Source: Micromonospora profundi
GTDB taxonomy: Bacteria > Actinomycetota > Actinomycetes > Mycobacteriales > Micromonosporaceae
DNA length: 64,000 nucleotides
Reading direction: 5' to 3'
Assembly: GCF_011927785.1 (NCBI RefSeq)
Contig: NZ_JAATJK010000001.1
Coordinates: forward strand, 2,976,001 to 3,040,000
This document shows, piece after piece, positions 60,034 through 64,000 of the stretch (within the stretch, counting starts at the first letter, position 1; every line of letters starts with the position of its first letter). Made by a program: the position numbers and the translations under genes. Under the pieces are notes generated by a model. That model was given only the letters and a program-made list of their open reading frames with translations. It ran no database searches and was not told where the DNA came from.

Positions 60034-63000
60034 ATGAGATTCAAAGCCCTCGCGGCAACGCTGGCCGTTGTGGTCGGCCTGAGCATCATCCAGCCACTAC
60101 CGGCGTCCGCCGCTGAGCCCGATCCCGGCGCGGCCGACAAGAAGATCGAGTCGAGCCTGAAGGACCGCTTCCGTACGGAACCGACTTCCGACTTCTGGAT
60201 CAGGTTCGACACCCCGGCAGACCTCGCCCCGGCGAAGAAGATCACCGACTGGGCCGCCCGTGGTCGGTTCGTCTACGACGCGCTGAACGCGGCGGCGAAG
60301 ACCTCCCTGGCATCCGTCTCCACCGAGCTCGACCGGGCAGGCGTCACATACACCTCCTACCCGGTCGCCAACGTCGTGCTCGTCAAGGGAGGCACGGAGA
60401 AGCTCGCCCTCGACGTGGCCTCGATGACGCAGGTCGCCGAGATCCACGCGACGCCGCAGGTCGCGCTGGTCAAGCCCGTGGACGAGAAGAGCCCGGCTGA
60501 GCAGGCTGCCCGCTCCGCCGCCCCGAACGACGGCACGATCCCCTGGGGCCTGGAGGCCATCCACGCGCCCGAGGCATGGGCCATGGGCGCCACCGGTGCG
60601 GGCATCACCGTGTCCAATCTCGACTCGGGCGTCGAGTTCGACCACCCCGCCCTGGTGCACCAGTACCGCGGCACGAAGCCCGACGGCACCGTCGACCACA
60701 ACTACAACTGGATGGCCGGCCGGGGCACGTGCACGGGCGTCCCGTGCGACGACAACGGACACGGCACGCACACCATGGGCACCATGGTCGGCGACGACGG
60801 CACCAACCACGTCGGCGTCGCCCCGGACGCGCAGTGGATCGCGACGAACGGCTGCTGCGACAGCACTGGCGTCGAGTCGTTGCTGCGCTCCGGCTGGTGG
60901 CTGCTCGCCCCGACCGACACCCAGGGCAACAACCCCGATCCGTCCAAGCGCCCGCACGTCGTCAACAACTCGTGGGGCCAGACCGTCGAGCACAGCTTCG
61001 ACGACTTCTTCAAGGCCATCGACGAGGCGTGGACCGCCGCGGGCATCTTCAGCGTCTGGTCGTCGGGCAACACCACGCCGTACGCGGCCTGCGACACCGT
61101 CTCCTCGCCCGGCTCCGCCGAGAGCGCCTACTCCGTGGGCGCCTACTCATCGGACGGCAGACTCGCGTTGTTCTCCCGCAAGGGCGAAGGTGAGGGCGAC
61201 CGGATCAAGCCCGAGATCTCCGCTCCGGGCGACGGCGTCCTGTCGTCGTACCCGGGCAACAGCTACGTCGAGATGTCCGGCACCTCGATGGCGGCACCCC
61301 ACGTCGCCGGCGCCGTCGCGGCGCTGTGGAGCTACGACCCGACCCTTATCGGGCGGGTCGAGGAGACCCGCCGCCTGCTCGGCGAGTCGGCCGTCGACGT
61401 CGACGACACCGAGTGCGGTGGCACCGCCAAGGTCAACAACAAGTACGGCGAAGGCCGGCTCGACCTCGTCCGCCTGCTCGAACTCGCGCCCCGCGAGGGC
61501 GGCACACTGACCGGTGTCGTCACCGCCAACGGCGCCCCGGTCCCCGCGGCCGAGGTGACGATCAGCGGGCCGTTCAGCCGGTCGATCGGCACCGACAAGG
61601 ACGGCCGGTTCACCACGAACCTCCCGGTCGGCGACTACCAGCTCAGCACCAAGGTCTTCGGCTACCTGACCGCGACCACCAACGTCACGATCACCCTCGG
61701 CCAGGACACCTCCGTCAAGCTGCCGCTCACGGCCGCCACGAAGCACGACATCGGCGGCCGGGTCGTCGACGACAAGAAGCGGCCCGTCCCGAACGCCGAC
61801 GTCTCCGTCAAGGACACGCCGCTGAAGCCGGTACGCACTGACGCCAACGGCGCGTTCACGATCACCGGCGTCCCCGAGGGCGGGTACGCGCTGACGGTCA
61901 AGCCCAACGCCTGCTTCTCGCCCACGACGGTCCCGCTTACCGTCGGCGCGCAGAACGAGTCGCGCGAGATCCCCGTCGGGCTCGTCGTCGACAAGGGCGG
62001 CTACAGCTGCGCCGTCTCCGAGGGCGAGTACCTGCGCGGTACCGACCCGGTCGCGTTCACCAGCGGAGTGTGGGCCACGGTGAAGCTGCCGTTCCCGGTC
62101 GCGCTCTACAACGGCAGCCACGACAGCCTCGGTATCGGCCTGCGGGGCGTGATCTCCCCGGACACCACCACCGGGCCCGGCACCGGCGGCGCGGGCATCT
62201 TCCCGTTCTACGTGCAGAGCCCGGTCGAGTTCGCCTCCGGCGGCGGAGTCTTCACGGCGGCCACAAAGGTCGGCGGCGAGGACGCGTTCGTCATCGAGTA
62301 CCGCAAGGCCAAGCTCTGGGCCTATCCGATCCGGTCGGAGTACACGGAGCCGGTCAGCTTCTCGGCCACGCTCACCCGCTCCGGCACGGTGATCTTCGGG
62401 TACGGCGACGGCGTCGGGTCCGACGACCCGGTGACCGCTGGCGGGCACGCCATCACGGGCATCCAGGGCTGGGCCGGCGTCGACGGCATCCGGTTCTCCG
62501 AAAGCGCCCCGGTGCTGCGCGACGGGATGGTCGTCACCTACGACATGCCTGACTTCGGGTACCTCGACGCGACAGTCGTCGACCAGAACGACGGGCTGCC
62601 GGTGGCCGGTGCCAAGGTCTCGTTCACGAACAAGCTCGGGCTCGTGGAGACCGTCACGACAAACGCGACGGGTCTCGTGCATCGCCAGCTTCCGGTCGGC
62701 GACTACACCATGACCGTCGACGCGCCGAACTACACGACCGCGGCGTACCCCTTCTCCCTCGACAAGCTCTACGCGAAGGCGAAGATCGACGCGCGTCTCG
62801 CCACCGGTGTCGCCGGCCTGAAGGCCGACGGCCTCGACGCGCTGTTGGGCACCGACCAGAACGGTGTGGGCTCACTGACACTGACGAACAACGGTTCCGC
62901 CCCCCTCACGTACAACCTGGGCGAGGCCGCGCGTCACCCCGACCTGGACGCCTCCGGCGCCACCACGCGCACCGGGAAGGGCGCGGCCAGCACGATCGAC

Positions 63001-64000
63001 CTCGCCGCCTGGAAGGCCGGTGCGAGCGGCATGAAGCCGTCGAACGTCGACGGCAAGGCGGCGACGTCGAGCGCCGCGGAGGCACAGGCGGCCGGCAAGG
63101 TCGGCGCGACCTCCGGCGGAGACGTCATCACCCGGATCCCCATCCCCGGCAGGATCGAGGACAAGGAGCCCACCGGCATCGGGTACGACGGCGACGTCTG
63201 GGTCCACGACTACAACAAGCGGACCAACACCGCCTACACGGTGACGGGCAAGCCGACCGGGAAGGTCTTCGACGCGTCGTGGAACCCCGCGTACCGGGCG
63301 TTCGACATGGCGCTGGACACCAAGACCGGTGACATGTGCCAGATGGAGGACAGCCCGGCCAGCTTCATCCACTGCTTCAACCGGGAGACCGGCAAGGAAA
63401 CGCGGCAGATCACTGGCGACTGGTCGACGCTGCAGCTGACCGGCCTCGCCTACAACCCGATGCGGGACGTGTTCTACGTCGGTGGTCGGGCGAACGGCAT
63501 GATCGGAACCGTCGCCGGCACGTCGCACGACAAGCCGGGTGCGCTGCTGTCCTTCTGCGCCCCGCCGCTGCCCGAGGTGATGGGCCTGGCGTACAACCAG
63601 GCGTCCGACACCATCTGGTACACCGACCTCACCTTCAACAGACCAACCCGCCTGCTGCAGGTCGACCCCGACGACTGCTCGCTGGTCAACGCGTGGTGGT
63701 TCCCGGGCCAGAAGGCGACCCAGGGCGGCGGCCTCGAAACCGACTCGACCGGCGCGCTGTGGGCGGCCGACCAGGTCGCCGACGACGTCGTGCTTGTCGA
63801 CGTCGAGGACGACCTGCTCACCGACCTGCCGTGGCTGTCGCTCTCGTCGAACGGCGGCACCCTCGCCCCGGGTCAGTCGACGACCGTCAAGGTCTCCCTC
63901 TCCTCGAAGGGCGCCAAGCCGGGGACTCTCGGCGCGAACATCGTGGTGAGGTCCGACTCCGGACGCCAGTCCAAGACCTACGTGCCTGTGACGCTCACGA
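60034..64000 (+). CDS. Secreted subtilisin-like (S8) serine protease with carboxypeptidase-regulatory-like domains (partial)
   Basis: Runs off the window end (at least 1322 codons). Signal peptide ends near PASAA (27), followed by a pro-region (about 30-160). The S8 catalytic triad is D197 in SNLDSGV, H243 in NGHGTHTMG and S418 in GTSMAAP. After the protease domain (to about 470) come CarboxypepD_reg-like beta-sandwich domains (starting GGTLTGVVTANGAPVPAAEV), a Cys-containing mid region and further Ig-like repeats. The ATG at 60034 follows AAGGA. Likely acts outside the cell on proteins in plant or microbial debris. Confidence 0.88.
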   Translation, partial: MRFKALAATLAVVVGLSIIQPLPASAAEPDPGAADKKIESSLKDRFRTEPTSDFWIRFDTPADLAPAKKITDWAARGRFVYDALNAAAKTSLASVSTELDRAGVTYTSYPVANVVLVKGGTEKLALDVASMTQVAEIHATPQVALVKPVDEKSPAEQAARSAAPNDGTIPWGLEAIHAPEAWAMGATGAGITVSNLDSGVEFDHPALVHQYRGTKPDGTVDHNYNWMAGRGTCTGVPCDDNGHGTHTMGTMVGDDGTNHVGVAPDAQWIATNGCCDSTGVESLLRSGWWLLAPTDTQGNNPDPSKRPHVVNNSWGQTVEHSFDDFFKAIDEAWTAAGIFSVWSSGNTTPYAACDTVSSPGSAESAYSVGAYSSDGRLALFSRKGEGEGDRIKPEISAPGDGVLSSYPGNSYVEMSGTSMAAPHVAGAVAALWSYDPTLIGRVEETRRLLGESAVDVDDTECGGTAKVNNKYGEGRLDLVRLLELAPREGGTLTGVVTANGAPVPAAEVTISGPFSRSIGTDKDGRFTTNLPVGDYQLSTKVFGYLTATTNVTITLGQDTSVKLPLTAATKHDIGGRVVDDKKRPVPNADVSVKDTPLKPVRTDANGAFTITGVPEGGYALTVKPNACFSPTTVPLTVGAQNESREIPVGLVVDKGGYSCAVSEGEYLRGTDPVAFTSGVWATVKLPFPVALYNGSHDSLGIGLRGVISPDTTTGPGTGGAGIFPFYVQSPVEFASGGGVFTAATKVGGEDAFVIEYRKAKLWAYPIRSEYTEPVSFSATLTRSGTVIFGYGDGVGSDDPVTAGGHAITGIQGWAGVDGIRFSESAPVLRDGMVVTYDMPDFGYLDATVVDQNDGLPVAGAKVSFTNKLGLVETVTTNATGLVHRQLPVGDYTMTVDAPNYTTAAYPFSLDKLYAKAKIDARLATGVAGLKADGLDALLGTDQNGVGSLTLTNNGSAPLTYNLGEAARHPDLDASGATTRTGKGAASTIDLAAWKAGASGMKPSNVDGKAATSSAAEAQAAGKVGATSGGDVITRIPIPGRIEDKEPTGIGYDGDVWVHDYNKRTNTAYTVTGKPTGKVFDASWNPAYRAFDMALDTKTGDMCQMEDSPASFIHCFNRETGKETRQITGDWSTLQLTGLAYNPMRDVFYVGGRANGMIGTVAGTSHDKPGALLSFCAPPLPEVMGLAYNQASDTIWYTDLTFNRPTRLLQVDPDDCSLVNAWWFPGQKATQGGGLETDSTGALWAADQVADDVVLVDVEDDLLTDLPWLSLSSNGGTLAPGQSTTVKVSLSSKGAKPGTLGANIVVRSDSGRQSKTYVPVTLT

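Overview
The window is high-GC, gene-dense DNA of an actinomycete. Its content (split MutA/MutB mutase with MeaB, PF04672-type methyltransferase, SigE-family sigma factor, a LAL regulator, many secreted modular polysaccharidases with Pro/Thr linkers, iron boxes, and start codons placed directly after TANNNT -10 hexamers) fits Micromonospora or a close relative. That assignment is inference from protein character; there is no rRNA or marker gene here. I see no tRNA, rRNA, CRISPR array or insertion sequence.

Layout. 1-7.3 kb: tail of an MMPL transporter, a strong terminator, NADP-type glutamate dehydrogenase, and the operon mutA-mutB-meaB (methylmalonyl-CoA mutase and its G-protein chaperone), then a small membrane protein. 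7.4-12.8 kb: a sensor kinase/response regulator pair followed by an FtsX-type ABC exporter; the same operator-promoter unit lies in front of the exporter and of the small membrane protein, so these form one regulon. 13.1-19.9 kb: a PF04672 methyltransferase, then a MarR gene divergent from a redox cluster (a luciferase-like/berberine-bridge-like fusion, a second luciferase-like enzyme and a GMC oxidoreductase) with a shared 17-base motif at both intergenic regions. 20-21.5 kb: two probably iron-regulated genes (DUF1540, DUF2470). 21.4-23.2 kb: Gfo/Idh/MocA plus ThuA pair. 23.4-27.4 kb: a tightly coupled four-gene operon of unknown product (adenylate-forming enzyme, small protein, GNAT-like protein, nitroreductase-like protein).

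27.4-34 kb: secreted SGNH esterase, secreted GH30 xylanase with divergent LacI regulator, a MarR gene divergent from an FMN reductase-acetyltransferase fusion, an alpha/beta hydrolase with a likely N-terminal frameshift and a frameshifted hypothetical gene. 35-44 kb: SigE-family sigma factor with a membrane-anchored partner, a TetM/OtrA-like ribosomal protection GTPase preceded by a short overlapping leader ORF, a PARG-like protein, a stand-alone LigD phosphoesterase domain and a secreted penicillin-acylase-like enzyme. 44-50.4 kb: GH18 chitinase, back-to-back remnants of DedA and YbhN-like genes, MFS exporter, membrane protein, and a TPP enzyme-cyclase pair. 50.8-54.8 kb: a xylanase/arabinofuranosidase multidomain enzyme and a cutinase/PET-hydrolase-like polyesterase, both carrying nearly identical CBM13 modules. 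54.9-64 kb: MarR plus FAD monooxygenase pair, a large LAL regulator and a secreted subtilisin-like protease that runs off the end.

The main biological theme is plant and fungal polymer breakdown by secreted enzymes (xylan, arabinan side chains, chitin, possibly cutin), with LacI-type operators near the xylanase genes. The best candidates for something not yet described are the four-gene operon at 23.4-27.4 kb, the fused two-flavin oxidoreductase cluster at 14.1-19.9 kb, the CBM13-linked polyesterase, and the leader ORF overlapping the ribosomal protection gene.
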